Assembly: GCA_030150085.1 (NCBI GenBank)
Contig: JASLGJ010000546.1
Location: 1 to 5,368, forward strand
DNA length: 5,368 nucleotides
Source: Candidatus Elarobacter sp.
GTDB lineage: Bacteria > Vulcanimicrobiota > Vulcanimicrobiia > Vulcanimicrobiales > Vulcanimicrobiaceae
Direction: 5' to 3'
A program made the position numbers and the translations under genes. Of the stretch, positions 1-5,368 are shown piece after piece. Each line of letters opens with the position of its first letter. Position 1 is the first letter of the stretch. The notes beneath the pieces were generated by a model. The model had not been told where the DNA came from. It worked only from the letters and a program-made list of their open reading frames with translations, and did no database searches.

Positions 1-162
1 GGCGCCCGCGTCGTCGCGCGCGCCGGCCACGGGGACGCCGTCCTGGTCGGTCACGACGCCGACCACCAGCTCCTCGGCCCCCGCCGGAAGGGCCGGAAGT
101 GCCGCGAAGGCGGCCCCGAGCACGAGGGCCGCGGCCCGAAAAGCCGCGGTTTTCAGACGCAT
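1..162 (-). CDS. Exported protein, N-terminal fragment, carboxypeptidase-regulatory-like start (possible TonB-dependent receptor)
   Basis: The gene reads leftward off the window edge, so only its first 54 codons are visible and they stay open to position 1. The product begins MRLKTAAFRAAALVLGAAFA, a typical Sec signal peptide with a basic start and an Ala/Leu core. A likely cleavage site lies after AGA, near residue 29. The mature start, VVGVVTDQDGVPVAGAR, resembles the first strands of the carboxypeptidase-regulatory-like beta-sandwich fold (G-x-V-T-D-x-x-G-x-P-V-x-G-A). This fold often opens TonB-dependent receptors and other surface proteins of diderm bacteria. ATG at 162 is chosen because it gives the whole signal peptide; the ATG at 165-167 is in another frame and stops after four codons. 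No Shine-Dalgarno sequence is visible. The gene diverges from the plus-strand operon with 30 bp between start codons. The receptor assignment is inference, since any secreted protein with this domain would look the same here. Confidence 0.62.
   Translation of the reverse strand, partial: MRLKTAAFRAAALVLGAAFAALPALPAGAEELVVGVVTDQDGVPVAGARDDAGA
140..153. repeat. Near-perfect 14-bp palindrome inside the start of the minus-strand gene
   Basis: The sequence AAAGCCGCGGTTTT is symmetric except for one G/T pair at positions 143 and 150. It lies in codons 4-8 of the minus-strand gene and about 40 bp upstream of the plus-strand start at 193, a place where an operator for the divergent pair could sit. 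It is also one of the few A/T-containing patches in the window. It may only reflect Lys/Phe codons of a signal peptide, so the regulatory role is speculative. Confidence 0.25.
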
Positions 163-192
163 TTCATCGAATCGTGGTAGGCTCGGAACGAG
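163..192. promoter_or_regulatory. Divergent start region of 30 bp with a small inverted repeat
   Basis: This is the whole space between the two divergent start codons. It is less GC-rich than its surroundings. It contains CTCG-GAA-CGAG at 182-192, a 4-bp inverted repeat with a 3-nt centre that ends directly at the plus-strand ATG. A TAGGCT at 177-182 is a weak -10-like match for plus-strand transcription, but no convincing -35 element is spaced for it. At least one promoter must therefore overlap the opposite gene, or transcripts must be leaderless or nearly so. Control signals for both directions are expected here on position alone; no specific factor site is recognised. Confidence 0.35.
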
Positions 193-441
193 ATGATTCG
201 CGCCCGCGTGCCATGGCTGATCGCCTTCGCCGCACTGGCCACGATGCTTTCCGCCGGGGGAGCCGTTCTGGCCCAGACCAGCGGCGTGCTCGGCGGGCTG
301 GACGCCCTCGTCCCCAGCGCTCCGCCGGCCCTGCTGGCGCCGATCTCCGAGGACGGCCGGGTCGGCTGGACCTGCGCGGCCGAGCGGGCGGCGCGCGCGC
401 GCTCGGCCCGCGAGGCGGAACTGCCGGGCGCCGACCGCTGA
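193..441 (+). CDS. Small predicted secreted protein, function unknown
   Basis: The 82-residue product matches no family I recognise. It starts with a good Sec signal peptide: basic MIRAR, a hydrophobic core at about residues 7-27, and an Ala-x-Ala-like VLA-Q cleavage site after residue 27. The mature part would be about 55 residues. It has an Ala/Pro/Leu-rich stretch (about 36-50), a polar turn (ISEDGR, 51-56), one cysteine (C61) and a charged Ala/Arg/Glu segment (62-77) likely to be helical. There is no lipobox, so it is not a typical lipoprotein. ATG at 193 is preferred over GTG at 208 because only the former keeps the basic start. A weak purine-rich GGAACGAG precedes it. The stop lies one base before the TPR gene's GTG, so the two are almost certainly co-translated. 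Third positions are mostly G/C, as in the neighbours, apart from some A/T-ending codons in the signal peptide. The export signal and coupling support a real gene. Confidence 0.62.
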   Translation: MIRARVPWLIAFAALATMLSAGGAVLAQTSGVLGGLDALVPSAPPALLAPISEDGRVGWTCAAERAARARSAREAELPGADR

Positions 442-442
442 C

Positions 443-1252
443 GTGCCGCGCGCCGCGCTGGTTCCGCTGGTCCTGCTGCTCGGGCTGCTGCCCCTCGCCG
501 CGCAGGCCCAGACCTACGGCCTGCCCACCCCGCAGCCGCGCTCGACCGATCCCGCCGCGCTGCGCCGGGTGGCGCGCGAGCGCGAGGTCCACGAGCGCTT
601 CCGGCGCGGCCTCGAGGCCGAGGCCAACGGCGCCTGGGACGCTGCCGCGGCGGAGTTCCGGCGCGCGATCGCGCTCGACCCGCCCGAGCCCAAGGGCTCG
701 ACCGCGCGCTACGACCTGGCCCTGGCCCTGGCCCACACCGGGCAGCGCGGCGAGGCGATGGAGCAGCTCGACGAGGCTCTGCGGCGCGACCCCGGCTTCG
801 CCGCCGCGGCCGCCAACCTGACCTCACTGGCCCTCGAAGCGGGCGACGTCCCGCGCGCGCGGGCCGCGGCCGACCGCTTCGCCCGCATCGCGCCCGACGC
901 CGCGCGGGCCCGCTACGCCCGCGGCCTGGCGGCCCTGCGCGGCAACGACCTGGGCACGGCGCGCGGCGAGTTCGGCGCGCTGCTGGGGAGCGACCCGTCC
1001 TACGCCGTGGCGCACTACGACCTCGGCCTGGTCGAGCTGCGCGGGGGCAACCTGGAGGCCGCGACGGCCGAGTTCCGGCGCGCGGTCGCGCTCGCGCCGG
1101 GCTACGCCCGGGCCCGCTTCGCGCTGGCCGAGGTCCTGATCCGCGACGGCCGGCGCGACGACGCGGCGCGCGAGCTGGACCGCACCCTGGCCGACGCCGC
1201 CGACCCGACCCTGCGCTCCCTGGCCAGCGCCCTGCGCGCGGGGCTGCGCTGA
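443..1252 (+). CDS. Periplasmic tetratricopeptide-repeat (TPR) protein
   Basis: This 269-residue protein is exported and then forms a helical repeat scaffold, presumably for binding other proteins in the cell envelope. Residues 1-22 form a signal peptide (hydrophobic core 5-20, cleavage near AQA-QT). A Pro-rich linker (27-37) precedes about six 34-residue TPR units at roughly 49-82, 87-118, 119-152, 153-186, 187-220 and 221-254. The clearest is at 187-220, with Y192, G195, L196, G201, A206, F211, A214 and P219 in the expected TPR positions. The copies near 64-82 and 204-220 share the AAxAEFRRAxAL pattern. There is no cysteine and no catalytic domain. The start is GTG at 443, one base after the previous stop, with no separate Shine-Dalgarno sequence, so translation is probably coupled. 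Its own stop overlaps the response regulator ATG by one base. This tight link suggests a role alongside the two-component system, perhaps as a periplasmic partner of the kinase, but the partner is inferred. Confidence 0.9.
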   Translation: MPRAALVPLVLLLGLLPLAAQAQTYGLPTPQPRSTDPAALRRVAREREVHERFRRGLEAEANGAWDAAAAEFRRAIALDPPEPKGSTARYDLALALAHTGQRGEAMEQLDEALRRDPGFAAAAANLTSLALEAGDVPRARAAADRFARIAPDAARARYARGLAALRGNDLGTARGEFGALLGSDPSYAVAHYDLGLVELRGGNLEAATAEFRRAVALAPGYARARFALAEVLIRDGRRDDAARELDRTLADAADPTLRSLASALRAGLR

Positions 1253-1920
1253 TGCGGGTGCTGGTGATCGAGGACCACGTCGAGATCGCGCGCGGGATCG
1301 CGGCCATGCTCGGCCGGCGCAACTACGCCGTCACGCTGGCCCACGAGGGCCCGCGCGGGCTGGAGCTGCTGCGCGAGGAGGCCTTCGACCTGGCGGTGGT
1401 CGACATCGTGCTGCCCGGCCTGGACGGCTTCTCGGTCTGCCGCGAGGCGCGCCGGGCCGGGGTCGAGACGCCGGTCCTGATGCTGACCGCGCGCGAGGAG
1501 GTCGAGGACCGCGTGCGCGGGCTGGACGCGGGGGCCGACGACTACCTGGTCAAGCCCTTCGCCGAGGAGGAGCTGGCGGCGCGCCTGCGCTCGCTGACCC
1601 GGCGCGGCCGCCTGCCGCTGCGCGAGACCATCACCATCGGCGACCTGACGGTGGACGTCGGGGCGCGCAGCGTGAGCTACCGCGGCAGCCCGGTGCCGCT
1701 GGCCGCGACCGAGTTCCGGCTGTTCGAGCTGCTGGCCCGCAACCGCGGCCTGGTGCTCTCGCGCGACCGGATCTTGGACAAGGTGTGGGGGAACGGGTTC
1801 GACGGCGAGAGCAACATCGTGGACGTCTACGTCAGCGCCATCCGGCGCAAGCTGCGCGCCGCCGGAGCGAAGGAGTGCATACGAACGAGCCGGGGGCTGG
1901 GCTACACACTCGACGGGTGA
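1252..1920 (+). CDS. Two-component response regulator, OmpR/PhoB family
   Basis: This 222-residue cytoplasmic transcription factor has the usual family length. The receiver domain (about 1-117) shows the acidic pair E7-D8, phospho-acceptor D51 in VVDIVLPGLDG, switch residue T79 in MLTA, Y98, and K101 in the conserved LVKPF motif. The winged helix-turn-helix DNA-binding domain occupies about 127-220, with TEFRLFELLARN at 153-164, the LSRDRILDKVWG segment at 169-180, recognition-helix residues NIVDVYVSAIRRKLR (188-202) and the terminal wing RGLGYTL. Phosphorylation by the kinase encoded next is expected to drive dimer binding to promoter DNA. The ATG overlaps the TPR gene stop by one base (TGATG), and the stop overlaps the kinase GTG by four. 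All key residues are present, so it should be active. Targets are unknown; its own operon and the adjacent transporters are the first candidates. The C-terminal codons include several that are rare here (GGA, ATA, CGA, ACA). Confidence 0.97.
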   Translation: MRVLVIEDHVEIARGIAAMLGRRNYAVTLAHEGPRGLELLREEAFDLAVVDIVLPGLDGFSVCREARRAGVETPVLMLTAREEVEDRVRGLDAGADDYLVKPFAEEELAARLRSLTRRGRLPLRETITIGDLTVDVGARSVSYRGSPVPLAATEFRLFELLARNRGLVLSRDRILDKVWGNGFDGESNIVDVYVSAIRRKLRAAGAKECIRTSRGLGYTLDG

Positions 1921-2846
1921 TCGGGCGGCTGACGCTCTCGTACGTCGCCGTCTTCGTCGTCGTGCTGGCCGCCCTGTCGCTGGCCGCCTTCGCCTTCCTC
2001 GCCCGGGCGAACCACGATCTGCTCGAGCCGCTGCTGGGCTCGCCCGCGGGCGAGGCGGTCTACGCCGCCGCGCTGCGCCGGATCGCGCTGGGGATCGCGG
2101 CCTTCGACCTGCCGCTGCTGGGCCTGGTGGCGCTGGCCTCGTACGCGCTGGCCCGCCTCTCGCTGCGCCCGCTGGAGGCGGCGAGGGAGCGCGAGGCGCG
2201 CTTCGTGGCCGACGCCGCGCACGAGCTGCGCACCCCGCTGGCCGCCATCGCGACGATCGCCCAGGCCGCCCCGCCGACCCCCGACACCGCCGCCATCGCG
2301 CGGATCGCGCTCGCGGCCTCGGCCCTGGTCTCCGACCTGCTCACCCTGGTGCGGGGCGAGGCGGTGGCGGCGCGGGTGCGCGAGCCGGTCGGGCTGGCCG
2401 CCATCCTGCGCGCCGCGGTGGCCGAGCTGAGCGCGAGCGGCGAACCGGCCTCCGGGACCGCGGCGAGCGCCGGCGGCGGCAAGCCGCGGGTGGACTTGGC
2501 CGCGCCCGAGGAGGTCTACGTGCTGGGCGAGGAGCGCCGGCTGCGCCAGCTGGTCGGCAACCTGCTCGACAACGCCCGCCGCCACGCCCGCAGCGCGGTT
2601 CGCCTGCGGGTCTTCGCCGAGGGCGACCAGGCCGTGGTCGAGGTCGAGGACGACGGGCCGGGGGTCGACCCGGCCGACCGCGAGCGGGTCTTCGAGCGTT
2701 TCTTCTCCAGCCGCCCGCAGGGCGAGGGCAGCGGCCTGGGGCTGGCGATCGCGCGCTGGGTGGCCCGCTCGCACGGGGGCGACGTGACCGTGGCCGAGCG
2801 CTCGCGCTTCGTGACCCGTCTGCCGCGCTACGTGCCCGAGGACTGA
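1917..2846 (+). CDS. Short membrane sensor histidine kinase lacking a HAMP domain
   Basis: This 309-residue inner-membrane kinase partners the regulator encoded just before it. Two membrane segments (about 7-29 and 57-80) flank a loop of about 27 residues. TM2 runs almost directly into the dimerisation helix through RLSLRPLEAAREREARF, without the roughly 50-residue HAMP domain most such kinases carry. The phospho-acceptor is H102 in ADAAHELRTPLAA. The ATPase domain has the N box (N215, N219 in QLVGNLLDNARRHA), the G1 box D246-G-P-G, the F box (FERFF, 259-263) and the G2 box GSGLGLAIA at 271-279. A Gly/Ala/Ser linker spans about 172-189. GTG at 1917 is chosen because it overlaps the regulator stop by four bases (GTGA) and directly precedes TM1; an upstream extension would add Arg-rich out-of-frame sequence of the regulator. 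All catalytic motifs are intact. Architecture resembles CiaH-like HAMP-less kinases. The signal is unknown, and the tiny loop suggests sensing within the membrane or through a partner protein. Confidence 0.95.
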   Translation: MIGRLTLSYVAVFVVVLAALSLAAFAFLARANHDLLEPLLGSPAGEAVYAAALRRIALGIAAFDLPLLGLVALASYALARLSLRPLEAAREREARFVADAAHELRTPLAAIATIAQAAPPTPDTAAIARIALAASALVSDLLTLVRGEAVAARVREPVGLAAILRAAVAELSASGEPASGTAASAGGGKPRVDLAAPEEVYVLGEERRLRQLVGNLLDNARRHARSAVRLRVFAEGDQAVVEVEDDGPGVDPADRERVFERFFSSRPQGEGSGLGLAIARWVARSHGGDVTVAERSRFVTRLPRYVPED

Positions 2847-2876
2847 GCCGAACCATCGCAGGCCGGGCGGGGTCTG

Positions 2877-2882
2877 AAGGAG
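2877..2882 (+). promoter_or_regulatory. Shine-Dalgarno sequence of the ABC exporter
   Basis: AAGGAG lies three bases before the ATG at 2886. It is the only strong ribosome binding site in front of any gene in this window. The spacing is short, but the next in-frame ATG (2916) has no purine-rich leader, so this site decides the start. The 39-nt gap around it has no clear terminator hairpin, so read-through from the kinase gene is possible. Confidence 0.6.
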
Positions 2883-2885
2883 ACG

Positions 2886-4748
2886 ATGCTCGGCGGCGGT
2901 CCCCCGATCCACCTGATGTGGTCCAGTTCGTTCAACCCGGATCGTCCCAAGACGACCCGCAAGGTCGACCTGCGCCGCATCCTGGCCCTGTTCCGGCCCT
3001 ACGCGCGCGAGGAAGCGCTGGTCCTGGTCTGCATCCTGATCGGGGCGCTGCTCGGGCTGCTGCCCGCGCTGTTCACCAAGTGGCTGATCGACGGCGCGAT
3101 CCCGGCCAAGGACATGCACGGGGTCTGGCTCGACGTCGGCGGGATGGTCGCGACCGCGCTGGTCGCGGGCGTCCTGGGGGTGGGCCAGGGCTACCTGAAC
3201 TCGCTGGTCGGCGAGGGCATCATGCGCGACATCCGGACCAGCCTGGTCGCGCACCTGCACACCATGCCGCTCGCCTTCTTCACCGGCACCAAGACCGGCG
3301 AGATCATGAACCGCGTCTCGTCCGACGTCGACAACGTCGACAACGTGGTCACCGGCACGCTGGTCACCATCGTGACCAACGTGCTGACCATCGTCACGAC
3401 CGTGCCGACCCTGTTCATCCTGGACTGGCGCCTGGCGATCGTGGCGCTGATCATCATCCCGCTGATGATCCTGCCCCTCTCGCCGGTCGGGCGCAGGATG
3501 TACGAAGTGCGCAAGAAGACGCGCGAGAAGCGCGACGAGATCGAGTCGATCACCCAGGAGACGCTCTCGATCTCGGGGATCACGCTGATCAAGTCGTTCG
3601 TGCGCGAGCGCTTCGAGCGCGAGCGCTTCTACAAGGTCGGCAGCGACCTGATGAAGCTCGAGATCCGCCTGGCGATGGTCGGGCGCTGGTTCATCGCCGC
3701 GATCACCGCGATGGTCGTCGCCGGCCCGGCGCTGGTCTGGCTGATCGGGAGCTGGCTGGCGGTCTCGGGCGGCGCGCGCATCGGCTGGCTGGCGCTGGGC
3801 GGCGGGCTGACGGTCGGCACGATCGTGGCCTTCGTGCAGTACCTCAACCGGCTCTACACCCCGGCCTCGTCGCTGGCCGGCGTGCAGGTCCAGATCGTCT
3901 CGGCCTTCGCGGTGTTCGAGCGCATCTTCGAGTACCTCGACATGAAGCCCGAGGGCGACGAGAAGCCCGACGCGCTGGCGCTGCACGACGTGCGCGGCGA
4001 GGTCGCCTTCGAGGACGTCCGCTTCCAGTACACGCCCGACCGCACCGCGCTCGACGGGGTCACCTTCCGCGTGCAGCCCGGGCAGATGGCGGCGTTCGTC
4101 GGCCCCTCGGGCGCGGGCAAGACCACGATCACGAGCCTCGTGCCGCGCTTCTACGACCCGCAGAGCGGCACGATCCGGGTCGACGGCCACGACGTGCGCG
4201 ACCTCACGCTGGCGAGCCTGCGCGAGAACATCGGGATCGTGACCCAGGAGACCTACCTCTTCCACGACACGATCGGGAGCAATCTGCGCTACGCCCGCCC
4301 GGACGCAACCGACGAGGAGATGATCGCCGCCGCGCGCGCCGCGAACATCCACGACTTCATCGCCCGCCTGCCGGAGGGCTACGACACGGTCGTGGGCGAG
4401 CGCGGGCACAAGCTCTCGGGCGGCGAGCGCCAGCGCCTGGCGATCGCGCGCGTGCTGCTCAAGAACCCGCGCATCCTGATCCTCGACGAGGCTACCAGCG
4501 CGCTGGACTCCGGCAACGAGGCCGCGATCCAGGAAGCGCTCGTCCCGCTCATGCAGGGCCGCACCAGCCTGGTGATCGCGCACCGCCTCTCGACGATCCT
4601 CAACGCCGACGTGATCTTCGTGGTCGAAGCGGGCCGGATCGTCGAGCACGGCACGCACGACGAGCTGATCTCGCGCGACGGCGCCTACGCCCAGCTCTAC
4701 TGGAAGCAGTTCCGCGACCGCGCCGCGACCGAGCCGGTCGTCACGTAG
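2886..4748 (+). CDS. ABC exporter, fused membrane and ATPase domains (MsbA/LmrA type half-transporter)
   Basis: This 620-residue protein should dimerise in the inner membrane and export lipids, drugs or peptides using ATP; the substrate cannot be told from sequence. About 28 soluble residues precede six membrane helices, at roughly 43-66, 84-106, 157-178, 182-200, 266-290 and 300-320. The ATPase domain (about 372-610) is complete: A-loop Y382, Walker [10 protein letters not shown] (406-414, K412), Q454, signature LSGGERQ (510-516), Walker B ILILDEA with D534 and catalytic E535, D-loop SALD and switch H566. A consensus signature and catalytic glutamate mean a homodimer could have two active ATP sites, unlike many heterodimeric exporters with one degenerate site. 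Length is typical of the family. ATG at 2886 is chosen for its AAGGAG leader. The gene follows the kinase by 39 nt, so it may be co-transcribed or be a target of the regulator. Two short codon-level repeats occur (3327-3344 and 3606-3629). Confidence 0.97.
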   Translation: MLGGGPPIHLMWSSSFNPDRPKTTRKVDLRRILALFRPYAREEALVLVCILIGALLGLLPALFTKWLIDGAIPAKDMHGVWLDVGGMVATALVAGVLGVGQGYLNSLVGEGIMRDIRTSLVAHLHTMPLAFFTGTKTGEIMNRVSSDVDNVDNVVTGTLVTIVTNVLTIVTTVPTLFILDWRLAIVALIIIPLMILPLSPVGRRMYEVRKKTREKRDEIESITQETLSISGITLIKSFVRERFERERFYKVGSDLMKLEIRLAMVGRWFIAAITAMVVAGPALVWLIGSWLAVSGGARIGWLALGGGLTVGTIVAFVQYLNRLYTPASSLAGVQVQIVSAFAVFERIFEYLDMKPEGDEKPDALALHDVRGEVAFEDVRFQYTPDRTALDGVTFRVQPGQMAAFVGPSGAGKTTITSLVPRFYDPQSGTIRVDGHDVRDLTLASLRENIGIVTQETYLFHDTIGSNLRYARPDATDEEMIAAARAANIHDFIARLPEGYDTVVGERGHKLSGGERQRLAIARVLLKNPRILILDEATSALDSGNEAAIQEALVPLMQGRTSLVIAHRLSTILNADVIFVVEAGRIVEHGTHDELISRDGAYAQLYWKQFRDRAATEPVVT

Positions 4749-4817
4749 GCCGGTGAGCGGCCGGACCGCGCGCACGGGCGGCCGGTACGCTCCCGCCGCG
4801 CGCCGAACTCCGCCGCG

Positions 4818-5368
4818 ATGAGCGACGGGCTGCGCGTGCGCGGGCTGAGCAAGCGCTTCGGCGACAAGGTCGCCGTGGACGGCTTGGGCTTCGACGTCGC
4901 TCGGGGCGAGATCGTGGCGGTCGTCGGGCCCAACGGGGCGGGCAAATCGACGACCTTCCTGTGCTTGGCCGGGCTGCTGCGGCCGGACGCCGGGACGATC
5001 GCGTTCGGCGGCGCGCCGCTGGGCGCCGAGCGCGGGCGGGCCATCGCGCTGATCCCCGAGACGCCCGACGTCTACCCGCTGCTGACCGTGCGCGAGCACC
5101 TGGCTTTCGTCGCGGCGCTCACCAAACAGCCGCGCGGGTGGGAAGCGCGCGGCGACGCGCTGCTCGAGCGGCTGGGCATGGGTCCCGAGCGCGACACGCT
5201 GGGCCACGCGCTCTCCAAGGGCATGCGCCAGAAGACGCTGCTCGCGGCGACGATCCTGGGCGGCGCGCCGGTGCTGTTGCTCGACGAGCCGCTGATCGGC
5301 CTGGACCCGCTGGGCCAGCGCGAGCTGCGCGCGATCGTGGCCGGGCTGCGCGGCGAGGGCCACGCGAT
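4818..5368 (+). CDS. ABC-2-type transporter ATP-binding protein, 3' end cut by the window
   Basis: The first 183 residues of a stand-alone cytoplasmic ATPase are visible; families of this type are usually 230-310 residues, so the C-terminus is missing. Walker A is GPNGAGKST (37-45, K43), the signature is LSKGMRQK (132-139), and Walker B is VLLLDEP (152-158, D156, E157), followed by the D-loop GLDP. The Q-loop reads IPETPDVYP with E81 where glutamine is usual. This, together with the LSKGM signature, is typical of the EcsA/BcrA-like branch that powers ABC-2 permeases. A separate membrane protein gene is therefore expected immediately downstream. ATG at 4818 is the first in-frame start after the exporter stop, and the protein begins properly from it (LRVRGLSKRFGDKVAVDGL). 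No Shine-Dalgarno sequence is visible. The 69-nt gap before it holds CGGCCG repeats but no convincing terminator. Substrate unknown. Confidence 0.95.
   Translation, partial: MSDGLRVRGLSKRFGDKVAVDGLGFDVARGEIVAVVGPNGAGKSTTFLCLAGLLRPDAGTIAFGGAPLGAERGRAIALIPETPDVYPLLTVREHLAFVAALTKQPRGWEARGDALLERLGMGPERDTLGHALSKGMRQKTLLAATILGGAPVLLLDEPLIGLDPLGQRELRAIVAGLRGEGHA

Noticed and set aside
99..821. A 240-codon plus-strand open frame
   Set aside because: It is Arg/Pro-rich, begins inside the opposite-strand gene and overlaps two genes that have signal peptides and, for the second, TPR motifs. It is a shadow frame.
193..1252. The small secreted ORF and the TPR gene as one frameshifted gene
   Set aside because: Each has its own complete signal peptide, so they are two separate exported proteins rather than halves of one.
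153..1322. A 389-codon minus-strand open frame and an overlapping 190-codon one
   Set aside because: Both translate to Arg/Pro/Ala-rich low-complexity sequence opposite the TPR gene and the small secreted gene, with no motif or start signal. They are GC-driven shadows.
1785..1916. Upstream extension of the kinase to an ATG at 1785
   Set aside because: The added 44 residues are Arg-rich sequence read out of frame from the regulator's DNA-binding domain. GTG at 1917 gives the usual 4-bp overlap and a proper N-terminus before TM1.
2918..4756. A 612-codon plus-strand open frame inside the exporter gene
   Set aside because: The overlapping frame encodes a complete ABC exporter with every ATPase motif, while this one gives Arg/Ala/Asp-rich sequence without domains.
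4749..4817. Possible transcription terminator between the exporter and the ATPase
   Set aside because: Repeated CGGCCG gives at most a 6-bp stem with mismatched flanks, and there is no T-run. This is expected background in such GC-rich sequence.
1902..5363. A 1153-codon open frame on the minus strand running antisense to the kinase, exporter and ATPase genes
   Set aside because: Its codons are exact reverse complements of the sense codons of three genes that share one frame. It stays open because those genes avoid TTA, CTA and TCA, as expected at this GC content. The product is a His/Asp/Arg/Gln-rich sequence with no domains, and the sense strand has complete, well-known protein families.

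Overview
This window is very GC-rich, with almost every third codon position G or C, and is densely coded. It appears to come from a bacterial chromosome. Three predicted export signals, one on a probable beta-sandwich outer-surface protein and one on a TPR protein, fit a two-membraned (diderm) bacterium. Myxobacterium-like groups or GC-rich uncultured phyla such as Eremiobacterota are possible, but the sequence alone does not settle the taxon. No mobile element, CRISPR array, tRNA or rRNA was seen.

Layout. Positions 1-162 (minus) hold the 5' end of a gene for an exported protein with a carboxypeptidase-regulatory-like start. Only 30 bp separate it from a divergent plus-strand run. That run is: a small secreted protein of unknown function (193-441), a periplasmic TPR protein (443-1252), an OmpR-type response regulator (1252-1920) and a short membrane histidine kinase (1917-2846). 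Gaps or overlaps in this run are +1, -1 and -4 nt, so it is almost certainly one translationally coupled operon. A 39-nt gap containing the only clear Shine-Dalgarno sequence in the window leads to a full-length MsbA-type ABC exporter (2886-4748). After a further 69 nt comes an ABC-2-type transporter ATPase (4818 to the window end), whose membrane partner should lie beyond the edge.

How the parts may work together (inference). The kinase has a loop of about 27 residues outside the membrane and no HAMP domain, so it has little room to bind a ligand directly. The two exported products encoded just upstream in the same operon are candidate accessory sensors or modulators. The two ABC systems downstream are plausible outputs of the regulator, a common genetic arrangement, but no operator could be identified to prove it.

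I did not find strong evidence for a new type of system. The most unusual parts are the small secreted protein plus TPR protein placed in front of a two-component pair, the minimal kinase, and the extremely short divergent start region.
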